Notes: generated by a model from the sequence alone, not told the origin. A stretch of DNA of 64,000 nt from Ophioderma brevispina (GCA_023653785.1 JAMKCH010012727.1:1-64000); one strand, 5' to 3'. Positions 22,471-34,612 are shown, numbered from the stretch's first letter. Numbers and translations: made by a program.

Positions 22471-22780
22471 TATATTATAAATGCCGTTTCCAAAACAACG
22501 TCCCTAACTTTACTGCATTTAAATCTTTATCATACTGAAAGTAAGGTTGAATATCATATTGCCAATAAAAGGGTTGAAATTATCTCAACATTTTAAAAGT
22601 GGCGTTTCGATATACAGTAAGTTTATACCTGTACATTAGTAAGACTTGATCTGTATACCTTTGATTTTAGTTTTTATTTAACTTTCTATTTAAGTAATAC
22701 TGATGCTTGCAACTATGTAATTTCATGATTGTGATTGTTTTGTGCTTTTTTCTGGAATGATAATAAGTATGAAGGGAAAA

Positions 22781-23035
22781 AAGTTCCTTTTACGATAGTT
22801 AGCTACGCCCGCCTTGTTATCATTCTTTCGCCTATACATTATTTCTATAACAAAATTCACATCAGATTCGTGTCAACTTATCATTTCTTAGGATATATAA
22901 TCACCGTATCACATTCGAGAAAAAAGAAACCAATGATGATCGTCTGAGTGAGGGGCGGCAAACTACGTGACGTCGCAAGGGGGTGGAACACTAGTGATGA
23001 AGAAACTCGAATAGAACCCATTAAAGTTGTGCTGG
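22781..23035 (+). repeat. Distal unit of the tRNA-like tandem array, with right TSD copy
   Basis: It begins with the second AAGTTCCTTTTACGA (22781-22795) and continues through TAGTTAGCTACGCCCGCC and GTGAGGGGCGGCAAACTACG, matching the array at 13727-13980. Similarity ends near 23035, just at the start of the next tRNA-like module (AAGTTGTGCTGGG), so the array boundary or a later deletion is here. It is more diverged than the left units. Confidence 0.85.
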
Positions 23036-23286
23036 GTGTAGTATTAAGGCGTTGATGGTTGAATGTCATATTTTAAAACAAAGTTCGCTTTGAGTCATAA
23101 AATCTCATGCAATTAATTAAAGATCTATATATTTTAAGAGATGTACCGGTTTATAAACAAAGCATACCCTAATTAGTTCGTGCATAAGTGTTAGTTGGGC
23201 GGTGCTCTTTACGCTTTTCAATCTTGCTTAGGCGAATAGTAGGTTAAATTAGGTAATGTTGCTCTGATTCACAAATGACATGACGG

Positions 23287-23388
23287 GGCTTGGTATTTTT
23301 ACGTATTAGAATGCTTTGATTGCTTTTACTTAGTTAACCTAAGTAAAAGGCAGATCAAAGCATTCTAGCTAAGTAGAAATAACAAGCC
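23287..23388. repeat. 102-nt near-perfect hairpin (small foldback or RNA hairpin candidate)
   Basis: Arms of about 48 nt pair around the loop TTAAC: TAGAATGCTTTGAT matches ATCAAAGCATTCTA and GCTTTTACTTAG matches CTAAGTAAAAGGC. The base closes with GGCTTG/CAAGCC. It has a small-MITE or pri-miRNA-like form. No flanking duplication was seen. Confidence 0.7.
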
Positions 23389-23860
23389 GATTTTATAAAG
23401 CGACAGGTCTTAATAAATTGAGAGCGCAAATTCGATAAAAAGGCATTGCAAAGTCTAAGGTGGGATTCTTAAAGCCATGTTCGTGTCTCTAAGTGTTGAA
23501 TTTATCGCTAAGAGGAACAGTCGAGATCTTTTCATAAGACATCCTCCATAGCTTAAGAACCTCAACGGCAGTGTATGGGTGATTTTTCGAAATTTCATTT
23601 ATGGTGATATGAGCCATTCTGATTCAAGTTGGGTTTTTTACTTACCGTTACTTGGAAGCGGACCATTTCAGCTCGCCAAGGAGAGGAATACGCGCGCTAT
23701 AGCTACAGCGAGCCTTCAGCTTCAGGTTTTTTCAGATATCCGGTCAACTAGGAATTTCCCATTACCGGAATAAATCAACTAAAAATTATTCACATGTATC
23801 ACCTAATAATCTTCTTTGGAATTTTTTCGCTGATACGAATTTTGAGCTTCGTTCATCCTC
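23389..23860. other. Interval without recognisable gene
   Basis: AT-rich. The short open frame on the + strand at 23579-23773 has no recognisable domain. Confidence 0.4.
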
Positions 23861-23863
23861 AAT

Positions 23864-23990
23864 TTAAAGGCGCTATCAGGGATTTGCTAATAGAAAAATT
23901 CGAAAAACAAAATCAATCAAAAATCAAGATTTTGCATTTTGTAACAAATGTAGGTATCTTAACATACATGTGTAAAGTCAATGACGATTT
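23864..23990 (+). repeat. Left-end fragment of the MITE family seen at 28008
   Basis: TTTAAAGGCGCTATCAGGGA and GATTTGCTAATAGA correspond to the left end of 28008-28357, and GTAGGTATCTTAACATA corresponds to its GAGGTATCCTAACAAA. The right end is not found. Confidence 0.5.
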
Positions 23991-24079
23991 TCTGCTTACG
24001 CGGTATTCATTAGCCCGCGTCAAAAGAGAAATTTCCAAGTGGTTGCATTGTTTCTTCAACGAGGGCGTGTTTATGTAAT

Positions 24080-26410
24080 ATGTAAGACATGCTGACTGTA
24101 AGGTTAGGGAGCATCTCAGAAGAATAAGTAGTTCTAAGATATAATCTAGAGGTTTATAAAGCCCAATCTGGAGCAAATGGTGCACTTCTGATAGAAGAGA
24201 ACATTTGGTACACGCTTAAAAAAGGACCATAACCAATTATTCAATAATCATGACCCAGTGGATTAGACCTGTGGCGGCCGTGGTGACAAGTTTTTTTTTT
24301 TTCCCCAAAAATGGCTGCCATTCATATTTAATGTCTCATATCTTGCGTTAATAACACTGATATTGGGTCTATACCATGTTTTGAAATGCCAGGGCATCAA
24401 ATATGACACTAGTTTTTTAATTAAAATATTCTGTCAGGTATTTTGTTTTCCAATATGCGCCGCACAATTTGCATAAAATTGGACGACTTTTCTTTTACAT
24501 GCTGACAAATGATATGGACTTGTGTTGTATGAACTTTGTTTTTAGGGCCCAGAAGCAAAAATATAACATAAATCTTGAAATATAATTCCTTCTGTTTTTC
24601 AAGTATAACAGCCGTTTTTGAGTGTAAACATTGACCAGTTTCTTAAAGAGAATAGTCAGTCTATTAACGTTTGAGATGCTATTAAGGCAAAATTGCAAAA
24701 AATATACACTTAATCAAGAGCCCTGTGTAATTGTTAAAAGTAAATTAAAAAAGACTACTCATGGAAGCCTCCATTTTCAAACAGTGGCGTACCCAGCCCT
24801 TTGCAAAAATGGAGGGGGGGCAGAAGGGGTGCGACCGAACTTTCAGAGGGGCGAATTTGGGTCCTGCTCCATAGACACTGCACCAAAAGTTCAGTTCATT
24901 GGGGGTGGGCTGGGGGGGAAAATGTTCTGAGCAGAGGTCGCTCCTACCGCCCCCCTCATCCACCCCGCTGGGTCGGATCTAAAACCGATTAAATAACAAT
25001 GTATGCAGCTGAGTGTGCCATCAAATAATTGGAAAGTGAACCATGGGAAACATGCAGGTCTGGTACATGATATAATGTTGATTCATACTGATTTCACCAC
25101 GGTACAAACAGTTTGAAAATGGCACCTTCTGTATGTTGTTATTTTTAATGTCATTACAAGAAAGCCCATGCTGGATTTGGCACTCCTGTGCTTTGATAAT
25201 TGTTTGACCCATAACCTGCCACGTATCATACTCACCACAAATGCTAGGCTAGTGTATCTTGTGTTGGTGAAATGCTTCCAATTTCTATGCCTTTTCTGAA
25301 TGAATAACCGCTGCCTTTCACTATTAAAGCTAGTACATTAATGGATGCTAATATAAACTAAAGTCGAAAATGGAGTCTGTGAAAGACTTGAAATGGAATG
25401 CTTGACCACCAGACATTCGAACTTATTATTAATGTCTACAAATCGTAACATACTCTTTTCCTCCTAACAAAATTTTTATTAGGAATTATTACAATGTAAT
25501 TCAGTGCAATAACGCAATTGAAGACTACAGTGGATGATGGTTCATTTCCACCAGTCCCTCGATCATTAGGCTGACGGGAATTTTGGGATGCACTCGGGAC
25601 AGTGGTGGCATTTGAGTCCTTCTTCCACAGCGCTCTCCAATGTTGGTACTCTTTTTATGTGCAATATCATTTTATGTTAATATATTTTTACAATTTCTGT
25701 TTGGTCTTTTGACCATAGAGGCTATTTTGATAAACCATAATACACTTTAATACTATGCTAGTGTATTATGGGCGGTAGGGTTGTTGTGTTTGTCAATGAC
25801 CCGCCTTTCATCAACGCGGCCCTGATTCGATTTCTTGTAGAACTAGTGCCGTGAATTTGATTGCCGATCAAGTACTCGTTCGGTTTCACCGTACATTCTA
25901 AAATTTTTTTTCTTATTTCTTATTTCTTTCCAAAACTCTTTCTTTGCTCTTATGGATTTACTCGTTGTATTGTAACAGCATTAGGCGTTCCACCAAGGCG
26001 CCGTGATAGTCCACTCAATCTCCAGTATGACCTATACAAAACATGTAACAGAAGGTTTCTTGCTATAACTTGCTGTACAAACCCTCCCAAACAACATATC
26101 AAAAAGGTAGGAAAAGGGAGCATTGCAAGACATGCTAATTTGCATAAAACCTATGTGCCATTTTGCCTATATTTTGGTTATTATACAGCATATTTTAAAA
26201 CTCTTGTTTCATTGAACTGTTTAAGGTTTTTTTACAACATATTAACTCTTGTTTTGTTAAATCTTGTTTAGTGTATTGTTACAGTTGCAAGGTTATGCTT
26301 ATGTTTTGCAATTATAATTGATACATTAAAGTGGAAGTGGGATGATATTTTTTTCAAGATGGCTGCCGTTTTTACGCCAAAATTTTAAATCCCGCCAAAT
26401 TGCAAAACTA
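24080..26410. other. Interval without recognisable gene
   Basis: Mostly AT-rich unassigned DNA. A T-run lies at 24290-24302, a G/C-run repeat similar to those at 2-4.5 kb lies at 24785-24980, and a CACTTTAATACTATGCTAGTG stem-loop lies near 25742. The 136-codon frame at 25861-26271 is hydrophobic and lysine-rich by composition, without a recognisable domain. Confidence 0.4.
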
Positions 26411-26414
26411 ATAA

Positions 26415-27150
26415 AGGGACCAGGTGTCTTGGTGATGTTCAGTTTCTTCAGGTAGTTCTGAAGCTCCTCTATAGTGAAAGGTCCAGTCTGGATGGGAACG
26501 GTGTCTGCTATCTTGTGATGGAAGAAAGGTTCATCAAGGTTGATGTTATTCTGAACCGATTTGCCAAGTAGAGAGCTAAAGTGTTGAAACCGTGTGTTAA
26601 GGCACTCCTCAACTAATTTCCTTTTGATTCTTAGGTGGGGTAGCCTTCTTGTCAGTCAGCTCCATCAGGGCCTCCCAGGCAGCACCATACTTGTTTTCAA
26701 TATGTAGGGTGGCAAGCGCCTTGGACTTAACAATCTCCTCAAGCTTGTTGACTTTGTAGGCCGTAGTCCTCTTCTTTCTCCTGTGTCGGGCGGGTCTCAA
26801 ATGCAATTTCTTTGTTGGCTGTAGCGAGGATATCATATACTGTGTTGGAGTTATTTGTCTTTAAGCTTGTCAACAAGAGTGTTGGACCTGCTATGTACTG
26901 CTACCTTACATTGCTCACAAAGCTTTGTATCTCCAACTATATACCTTCCTACAGTCGAATATTTTCATGGGATCTTGAAATGGGGGGGGGGGGGTCTTGG
27001 GTTTACTCTAGGATAACTTTTCGGATTCCTATAAGAGACAATTCTAGGAGCAGTCTTAACAGCTTCAAAAGTGTTGAAGGCTCTGCTTAATCCACTTCTT
27101 TCTGACCAGAAGTAGTCCAGCTGGACAAGTTCTCATTTGGGCGACGGTAC
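26415..27150 (-). pseudogene. RTE-like LINE fragment (endonuclease end to RT start)
   Basis: On the - strand, reading from 27150 down, one sees an endonuclease-end remnant (AFNTFEAVKTAPRIVSYR, near 27070), a linker with ILATANKEIA (near 26830), a lysine-rich stretch containing YKVNKLEEIVKSKA and AAWEALMELTDKK, then TGPFTIEELQNYLKKL (near 26480). This order is that of the endonuclease-RT connector in RTE-type ORF2 proteins. The catalytic parts of both domains are missing and a G-run interrupts the frame near 26985. Assignment to RTE rather than a related clade is tentative. Confidence 0.65.
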
Positions 27151-27264
27151 TGGTCACAGCTTATACTGCTTTTTTTTTGTTTTTTTTTCTTTACTTGTGT
27201 TTGGAATCTTATTGGCAATAAGGTAAAATTGTTCCATGCAGTCAAAAAGTGCAAGGTTTAAGGG

Positions 27265-27424
27265 ACGCAACGTCCCTAGAGGAAAATCTGACGATCACAC
27301 CGCAAAAAGGGAGCTAGCGATATCTTCTTGTTAGATCTAGGGAATTTCCCCCTAAAACAAGACATGGGTCCGCTCCGTGATTTTTTACAAAAGTGAATTT
27401 TAATGCAGTTAAGGGGCGTTAGGA
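27265..27424. mobile_element. MITE of the AACGTCC family, copy 1
   Basis: Starts GCAACGTCCCTAGAGG and ends GGGGCGTTAGGATA. The interior shares GGTCCGCTCCGTGATTTTTT with 45258-45415. TIR consensus over the three copies is CCCTAACGTCC. No coding capacity. Confidence 0.7.
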
Positions 27425-28007
27425 TATAATAAGATATGTAAGGTTTGTGTCATTAAGATGTCAGTCATCTTGGAAAATGGCGGCATATGCAAAATTTGAT
27501 AGTTTGGGGAACAGTTTTATTGCACTTCTTGACAAAGACAGAAAAAAACATTTTAACACATACAAATTGTGTTCCTTGTGTTTTTGCTTTCAAGAAGGCT
27601 GCCATTTTGGAAATGATACACCTCAAAGTGAATCCACATAGTATTTAACAAGTTATGCCAACGTATTATGCATTCTCATGATCTTGTGTCATGCAGAACT
27701 CATACATGCGGACATTAATTTCTGATCTGAAATTTGATATGTGAGATTATATACACTGCACCGGAAGAAAGGTCATCCTATAGTCTTTTTCGCTATAATG
27801 TTTCTTCAATCAATGCCACTATCTAGAACAGTTATTCAGGTTTGGTTTGTATTTCTTCATGCTAGCTAAGAAAACTGTAATGTAATATCTTTTCAATGAA
27901 AACCCTCGTGGAAATTTAGACATGGTAAGGGGGACCACTTATGGGTGGATTGTTCAATAATTTCTAATGAAAGAGGTATACTCATTTTTCCCCTTTATAG
28001 CAACGCA

Positions 28008-28357
28008 TTAAAGACACTATCAGTGATTTGCTAATCAGACGATCGAAAAAATCATCTAAGATCAGATTTTTGCTTGTATGAACAAGGAGGTATCCTAACA
28101 AACCCTGCAAATGATAAGACGGAAGCAACCTAATAAGGACAAAATCGGAATTTCATGTCATTACTGTCCGTACGGACACTTACTACAACACGTAATTGAA
28201 TGGAGAATCGTATCTTGGAACACTGCCGTTTTCTGACTTTTCTGTCAATTCTTCAGTTGGAAAAAGTAACTTATGAGAGTTCTACAGACTTATCCTTTAC
28301 TTTTAAGCTATTCCTGCAAATTTCAAATATTTTTCAAATCACTGATAGTGTCTTTAA
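28008..28357. mobile_element. 350-bp MITE with perfect 23-bp TIR and TTAA ends
   Basis: 28008-28030 (starting TTAAAGACACTATCAGTG) is the exact reverse complement of 28335-28357. Both ends carry TTAA, the target used by piggyBac-like and Kolobok-like transposases. A truncated relative is at 23864. It has no transposase. Confidence 0.8.
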
Positions 28358-28439
28358 AGAGCAATCCATTAAAGAGCAAACATTTTTAAGGTTCTATTGG
28401 GACCATACAACATCTGCAAAAGTAATTTTAGATTAATAA

Positions 28440-29360
28440 GTATTATTTTTTTTTAAAAACGAAAACGTTAAATTTGATTGCATATGGACGAAAGTGTAAA
28501 ATATGCTAAGTGTTCAGTGGCTGTTGAAAACCATTGCCAGATTTTTACTGATTTCTTTTGAAGTTATTTTTAAAAAGATTAACATATGGGCCTTTTGTGA
28601 AGAATTGTCAGGTTAGTAAAAATATTGACAAAAAAATAATTTATCGTTGTCATAATTTTGATTTTAAGTAAAAAAGCGTTTTATGGCATGAATCAACATT
28701 TACATAACTGACAAATATTTATGACTACATGTATACGATGACCTTTTGAATGTGTTTGACTTCCTTAATATTTTACATGTATGCTAAGCATAAATTTACA
28801 ACAGTATTTAAAATTGAAAGGGTAAATGATTTTATTCTCAAATGCGCTAAACATAACAAATAAAACATGTGAAGTGTGTCTCTTTAACACAAAAAACCAT
28901 TATCATGAGCTAAACGGCTTATGTCGTAGCTGTGGTTGAGATGACGGTTGGCTATTTACACCTAATCAATAACATTAAATTAATTTGGGTAGTTTTCAGC
29001 TATTTAATCCCTGCGAACAGATTCCGTTCACGGCCATTCATTATAAACAATTAGTGGAAATGTCGTGCCTATTGTAAGGAAATAACTTATTTCATTTAAT
29101 ATAAAAAAGTCAGTTTACCCACTTACACAACCCAGTTATTGACCGGTTTTACATTAACTCTTTCAACCTTGTCAGATTCTGTATAGGTTATACATATTGC
29201 TTTTTTTAAGATGACCTCTGCCCTCATTTGGGAAACCATTTCAAGAAACACTAAACGACTAGGCTTGTTTGGGTTCCTTCGGATGCATTTTCATGCACAA
29301 TTTTAGAATCTGAGGAGAAAATGACAATTTGATCTCCGAGCGACTACAGGCCTGCAGTGC
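28440..29360. other. Interval without recognisable gene
   Basis: AT-rich DNA without domains, repeats or RNA genes that I can identify. Confidence 0.4.
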
Positions 29361-29367
29361 CCAAGGG

Positions 29368-29541
29368 TTATGGCGCAAAGGCATATTTCTCAAATATTTC
29401 ATCGCTTATCAAATTGGCGCGAAAAAAGGCACATTTCTCAAATATTTCGTTGCTTCGCGAAGGCATATTTCTCAAATATTTAGTTGCTCATTAAATAATG
29501 GCGGGAAGCTATATTTTTCAAATATTCCCTTGCTCATCAAT
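29368..29541. repeat. Minisatellite, about four units of 45-60 bp
   Basis: The phrase GCATATTTCTCAAATATTT and close variants recurs at about 29378, 29428, 29462 and 29508, each followed by a TTGCTCATCAAAT-like segment and a GCG-rich join. Confidence 0.75.
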
Positions 29542-29544
29542 TTA

Positions 29545-30992
29545 TACCCGAATTGGTATTATCAGATACATAAGAGGCAACTGGTATAATAAGATACGAT
29601 TCCTATACCAGCGATTGATTTAATTGTATTCATTCCAAGATAAAGCTGTGGCGCACTTTCTTGAAATTCTTGGAAAAATGCATCGTCTGCTAAAATCATG
29701 AAGTTTGCAGGTTTCTAATAAGTTAGATCTAAGTTATTTGCATGTCATACGTATTTCGAGCAGGCTGTAGTCATGATGCAGCACCAATCTTTTCTTAAGC
29801 TTAATGTTGCCTGCTGACTCGCCCCATTTGTACTGAGCGACATACCGGCTAATGGTGTAAACTAGGTAATGTCGTCGATCACTATACCATGTGGGATCAT
29901 TGAGCAAAATACAAATGCACCTTGCTCTGTGGAAATTCTCTGCGAGTTTTGAACGGCTGAGCTTTTAGTAAATACTGTCTGGTTAAGCGGGTTCGGCTAG
30001 TGCGGCATTTTAAATATTATGTGATCAGATACTATTGGTATTATTTTCACATGATACTGGTGGAGTATCGCTTCAACTTATCATTTTGTTTTTCACGACA
30101 TCGGGTAAAAGGGGACATCATCTGCTAGCTGTGCTTTTGGCACCGCGAGACCTTTTTGTAACAATCCTGGCATTGCGGTATGATAGGAGTGAGAATTCTT
30201 TAAAGAACCTGAAGGTGTACGTTTTCTTCTTTCAGTCTCAAAAGGAGATACACGTGCAGACAATCACTATATGTTTTGTGGTGAAACTGTGAAGCGTCGG
30301 CACGATGTAAAGGAAATTCAAGTCCAACAGCTTGAATGAACCGTTTCCTTGTATTGAAGTGTTAACAGGCAACTGATGAATACTTGGTCGTATATTCGCC
30401 AATTTTAATAGAAACTGCATAAAAGATATTCGTTCTCCTAGCTACGTGGAACTATTTTAAGTACTATCAGCAAACACGGACACATTTAAAGACATAGCTA
30501 TGTGAGTATATGTTTAAAACTTGTGTTATTGATGTTGCGTGGGCATTTTTACACAATATAGTTGATACGACCGTATTTTTATTGATTATTTGTCTATTTA
30601 TTTTTTATTTATATTTGTAGTATGGAAAACATCAAAAATCGTTTTCATTTTTTTTTGTTAGCAATCTATACCTCTTTACTTTAAAATTTGCTCAATTCTT
30701 ATACATTGTGGTCCGTATTCGCAAATGACTAAGTCGTACTAGTCCATGACTAAGTCCAACATGTAAGAACCTCTAATTTTGTTCCTTTCGTATATTAGTC
30801 TTTACCGCTAAATGTGAAATAACAGTTTTGGAGGACACACCCAAAACGGAGAACTTTCCTATTTAAGGTTCTTTAATATTACATTTAAAAAAAAAATAAA
30901 AAAATGAAAAGGGCCTTAGGGCGTAGTCCTGAACTAAGAATTAAACCAGGATGAAGTTATTATGATGATTGTTCAATATCTCTCTCCCTCTC

Positions 30993-31029
<37 letters not shown>

Positions 31030-31345
31030 CTTTCTCTGGTTATCAAGAAGGTGATACGTTGGTTGAAATTCCTGTATAGGCATCTTCGTGTATTTTCTCA
31101 AACCCTTCGTAGAAACATCATTTGAACTACTGTTGTATATCTTGGTCCGATATCAGTAAAAATTCTGTACTCTCCAATAATCAAAACAAAATTGTCCCGT
31201 TGTATCCCTGATTTGTCGCACAAGGATCATAATATTGGTGAATTTGAAATCAGCTATCTACTAATGTTTAAAATTGTGCTCGGCACCTTGGCCTAATCAC
31301 AAATCAATATTCATATTTCTTAAATTCTTTGGCCTCATCTTACTT
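29545..31345. other. Interval without recognisable gene; (CT)n microsatellite
   Basis: The only clear feature is a CT dinucleotide tract at about 30980-31026. Remaining sequence has short chance frames only. Confidence 0.5.
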
Positions 31346-31350
31346 ACACG

Positions 31351-31694
31351 TTAAAGGGGGATGACCCGATTTAGGTATATAAAGTTTTCATCTTGATAGA
31401 GGGGCCTTCACCCCAAAACCCCATCTGAAAATTTTTGCGCCGACATTTCAACCGGTTTTGATGTGAGAGTGATTTTGTAATCCCATAGAGTACTCTGTAA
31501 AACTAATATTGGTCAACCAAAATGAGGCACATTTTCGCTCATAACATCCAAACAAAATATCATTTAGCCCTAAGATTTCACAGGGTAAATGAGAAAAATA
31601 GTAGCTTTCTTCAAATACCAAAATGTTGACCACTTCCGGTAAAATCTGGGGTTCTGGGGACGAGGCTATTAGCGATCGGAAAATGGCCCTTTAA
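31351..31694. mobile_element. TTAA-MITE, copy 1
   Basis: Begins TTAAAGGGGGATGACC and ends AATGGCCCTTTAA, giving a TIR of about 12 bp with TTAA at both ends. Interior landmarks CCCCAAAACCCCATCTG, GTTTTGATGTGAGAG and GGTAAAATCTGGGG are shared with 45692-46044. Confidence 0.8.
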
Positions 31695-31853
31695 CTTACA
31701 TCCGTATTATACCAGATCCGGTGTAAAGAAACTGAGTGTCCCCCATTAGAGAGTGTCCTAGCTACCACGCCAACATGTACGGAATAAACCGGTACATTTG
31801 GGTACAGAGCTGAAACAAATGATGCTTATAGCACTCAATGGAGAACACAATGG

Positions 31854-32602
31854 CTAGATTATGGCACGCTCCACGTATCAAATCATGGCGAGTTTCATGC
31901 GATGTATATCGAGTTTACCCTGCTATATGTCGAGTTTGCAGCGCTGCCTATCCAGTTTGAACTCTATGTGCCGAGTTTCATAAATCATGTCCAGATAAAT
32001 CATGCCGAGTTTTTAAAAACTGTACATGGTTTTATTTCAAAATGTGCACACTGGACATGATTTTTTTTCTCAACATGAGCAAACTCGACATGATTTTTTT
32101 TCTCAACATGAGCAAACTCGACATGATTTTTTTTACACATACACCAAAAAATCATGTCGAGTTTTCCTCACGTTGAGAAAAAATCATGTCGAGATTTTGA
32201 AACTGGACATGATTTATGTCAAACTCACCATATAGAGAGCACAACTCGATGTATAGAGGGCAAACTGGACAGATAGCGCGCTGTAACTCGACATATAACG
32301 CTGCACACTCGACATATGGCGAGGAAATCTCGATACACGGCGCGTGAAACTCGACATGCGCGGAAAAAACTCGCCATGATTAGATACGTGGAGCTTAAAC
32401 TGGACATGATTTATGTCAAACTCACCATATAGAAAGGCACAACTCGATGTATAGAGGGCAAACTGGACAGATAGTGCTGTACACTCGACTATAACGCTGC
32501 ACACTCGACATATGGCGAGGAAATCTCGATACACGGCGCGTGAAACTCGACATGCGCTGGAAAACTCGCCATGATTGATACGTGGAGCGTGCCATACTAG
32601 AT
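31854..32602. mobile_element. Foldback element built from about 21-nt motifs, with 6-bp TSD
   Basis: CTAGAT at 31854-31859 and 32597-32602 flanks a 737-bp element whose ends are inverted repeats (TATGGCACGCTCCACGTATC and its reverse complement). The interior is almost wholly made of short variants around CTCGACAT, spaced about 20-22 nt, in one orientation in the left arm and the opposite in the right arm. The right arm contains two tandem copies of about 195 bp (32203-32397, 32398-32592). A central cluster near 32060-32190 repeats AACTCGACATGATTTTTTTT. Long open frames on the - strand here simply translate the repeat. Confidence 0.85.
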
Positions 32603-34140
32603 GGGTGGAAGGATACTCAGTCACACGGACACTGGAGTCTTAAATTTTGTGGCTCCCACCCAGTGTAAAAAGGTATCGTGGTGAACTTATTCTTGTATAA
32701 CACGATCATAGACCAGATTGTTGCACCTCACCACAATAAGGATATTGAAACTAAAGCTATCCTTTAAACCAACCGTCAAAATATCTTGTTGATGTATGTT
32801 ATGTCTCAGTGTGTTTTTACTTGTTCCTTGCTGTTGGCCCTACCAGAAATAAAAATAATATGAACATTTTGTGTATTGTGTTGCGTGATCTTGAGATTTA
32901 TCCCTTTTAAAAGTCAACAACAAGATGATAAAAAACAAATATCTGCAGACAGAAATTACATTTTCTCCAATAACTCTTTTGTGCTACGTAATTTGGCTAT
33001 TAAAATGTTGGTATTAAGAGCAGTATTGACCAGAGGTACCTCATGTCAGTTTATTCAACGTGAAAACATACTGTTTTTGGATTGAAGTGTTCAGCATGTA
33101 AAAAGATTTCTTGCCAAATTAAAATTTTAACAGGTCAGTCTACACTTCGAAAACGTACTCGTCAGATTCCAAAGCGCATTCCCATACTTTAACTAATTAA
33201 GACCATTACCCCGGAAAAACTATTACTGACAAATATAGAAAAACATCCTGTATTTGCGATTAGGTAGGTTTTGATGTTAAACCATTTTTTTTTCATTTAC
33301 CGGGCACGTCAATATTAAGATATTTCAAAATGTAAGCATTTGGGTTAGTTTTAAAAGCGCAAGGTCGTTTTACACTGTCGGCATACGCGGCTTGATGTTA
33401 TTCGACTGGTCACATGTTTTAGAAAGGTGATTCCTTCTCACAGATAGAAAACCAATTGTGGCTTATCGCATCAGCAAAAAAAAAATCTTACTCAAAGAAC
33501 CAATTAAACGTCATAGGTAGAGCACAGTTTAAATTAAAATCCCTGCGAGGCCTGTTTATCTGCCACGATCTATTCCAGGGAAGATACATCACTTCATAGC
33601 ATCACAGAGATTACAGGATGCAAGAAATTTACAGTCTCGATCTAATCTCTTTATCCCTCTTAATTAACTTGCAAGCACAACAACCATCGCGTCGGGGTAA
33701 GTCACTTTTCATTTCGTAGCTCAAATTAAGGTCCGTTTCTTTCACCTTTGAATGGGTAAACAGCGGATACGCGTAGCCCGAAAACATCCATTATACCCAT
33801 TTTTCAACCACTCTCGCTTTTATTTCAGGGGCGTGAACTGCAATTAGATGTAGTCTACGAGCCTTTGAAGGTAAATCAATCAAAATGCAATGTTGAGTTT
33901 TGTTAAGCAATGTTAATGTTTTCACTCTGCTTTTATGCTACTTACGTTACGCTTTTTAACTATAGTACGTATCTGAAAACATTTGCCTGTGAAGCTTTTG
34001 TGAAGAATATAGCACAAACGTTTAACTAAAATTGCTAAAATATGCAAATATATTTCGCTGTAGTTAAATTCATGTTACACGATGATGTAAGACCTACATC
34101 TCGAGATACTTATTTACTAAAATTATCGTATAAAGTCCTT
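32603..34140. other. Interval without recognisable gene
   Basis: AT-rich DNA without a domain or repeat that I can identify. Confidence 0.4.
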
Positions 34141-34149
34141 CAAAGAAGT

Positions 34150-34612
34150 GGACGCTGTGTCCTGTGACGTTATGGGTTTTTGAGAAAGTCACCGGTTGGG
34201 ATTCACAGGAAAGTAGAAACCTTCACCCTCCCTTAACAGACCCCTCATTATTCAATGTTGGGGAACCTGAGACACACGCTGTGACATAGCTTGTATCAAC
34301 TTTGTATCTGGAGGGGTGGAAGCATATTTCCAAACCATATTTCACTGTCCCAGCTTTATTCGAGCATTGTAGCATATTTCCAATCCTTGAAAACTCGGAA
34401 GAGAAAAAAAGTTTTTTAAAAGAAATTGGTCAATTTGCATGTGACGTTAATTTTTTAGGAATCAAAGGGAAGCGGATACTTAAACTTCACTCTCCCCTTC
34501 CCGGTTACCTTCCCTCAATCAATGTTAGGATGAACTTTGTATCAGGGAAAAGGCGGATGAATGTTTCCAAAACACACTAGAGTGTTCCAAGCTTTATTCT
34601 AGGATTATGAGC
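34150..34612 (+). repeat. Diverged tandem duplication of about 250 bp
   Basis: Two units share GTGACGTTA, a CTTCACCCTCCC/CTTCACTCTCCCC block, ATTCAATGTTGG/AATCAATGTTAGG, ACTTTGTATC and CCAGCTTTATTCGAG/CCAAGCTTTATTCTAG. Units start near 34165 and 34440. Confidence 0.6.

Larger units (their letters stand above)
15048..22780 (+). mobile_element. L1/Tx1-like LINE (non-LTR retrotransposon), defective, with nested insertions
   Basis: A 7.7-kb insertion bounded by a perfect 15-bp duplication. From 5' to 3' it has a short leader, an ORF1 with coiled and RRM-like remains (15213-17290), a T-rich spacer, an ORF2 with AP endonuclease, reverse transcriptase and a terminal zinc-finger remnant (18140-22470), and a 3' region ending GAAGGGAAAA before the right duplication. 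The domain content fits the L1/Tx1 group, which inserts by target-primed reverse transcription. ORF2 has a deletion in RT and many stops, so the copy is dead. Two TIR elements sit within ORF1. Confidence 0.88.

Noticed and set aside
32214..32624. 136-residue - strand open frame with internal repeats
   Set aside because: It translates the CTCGACAT-type motif array of the foldback element.
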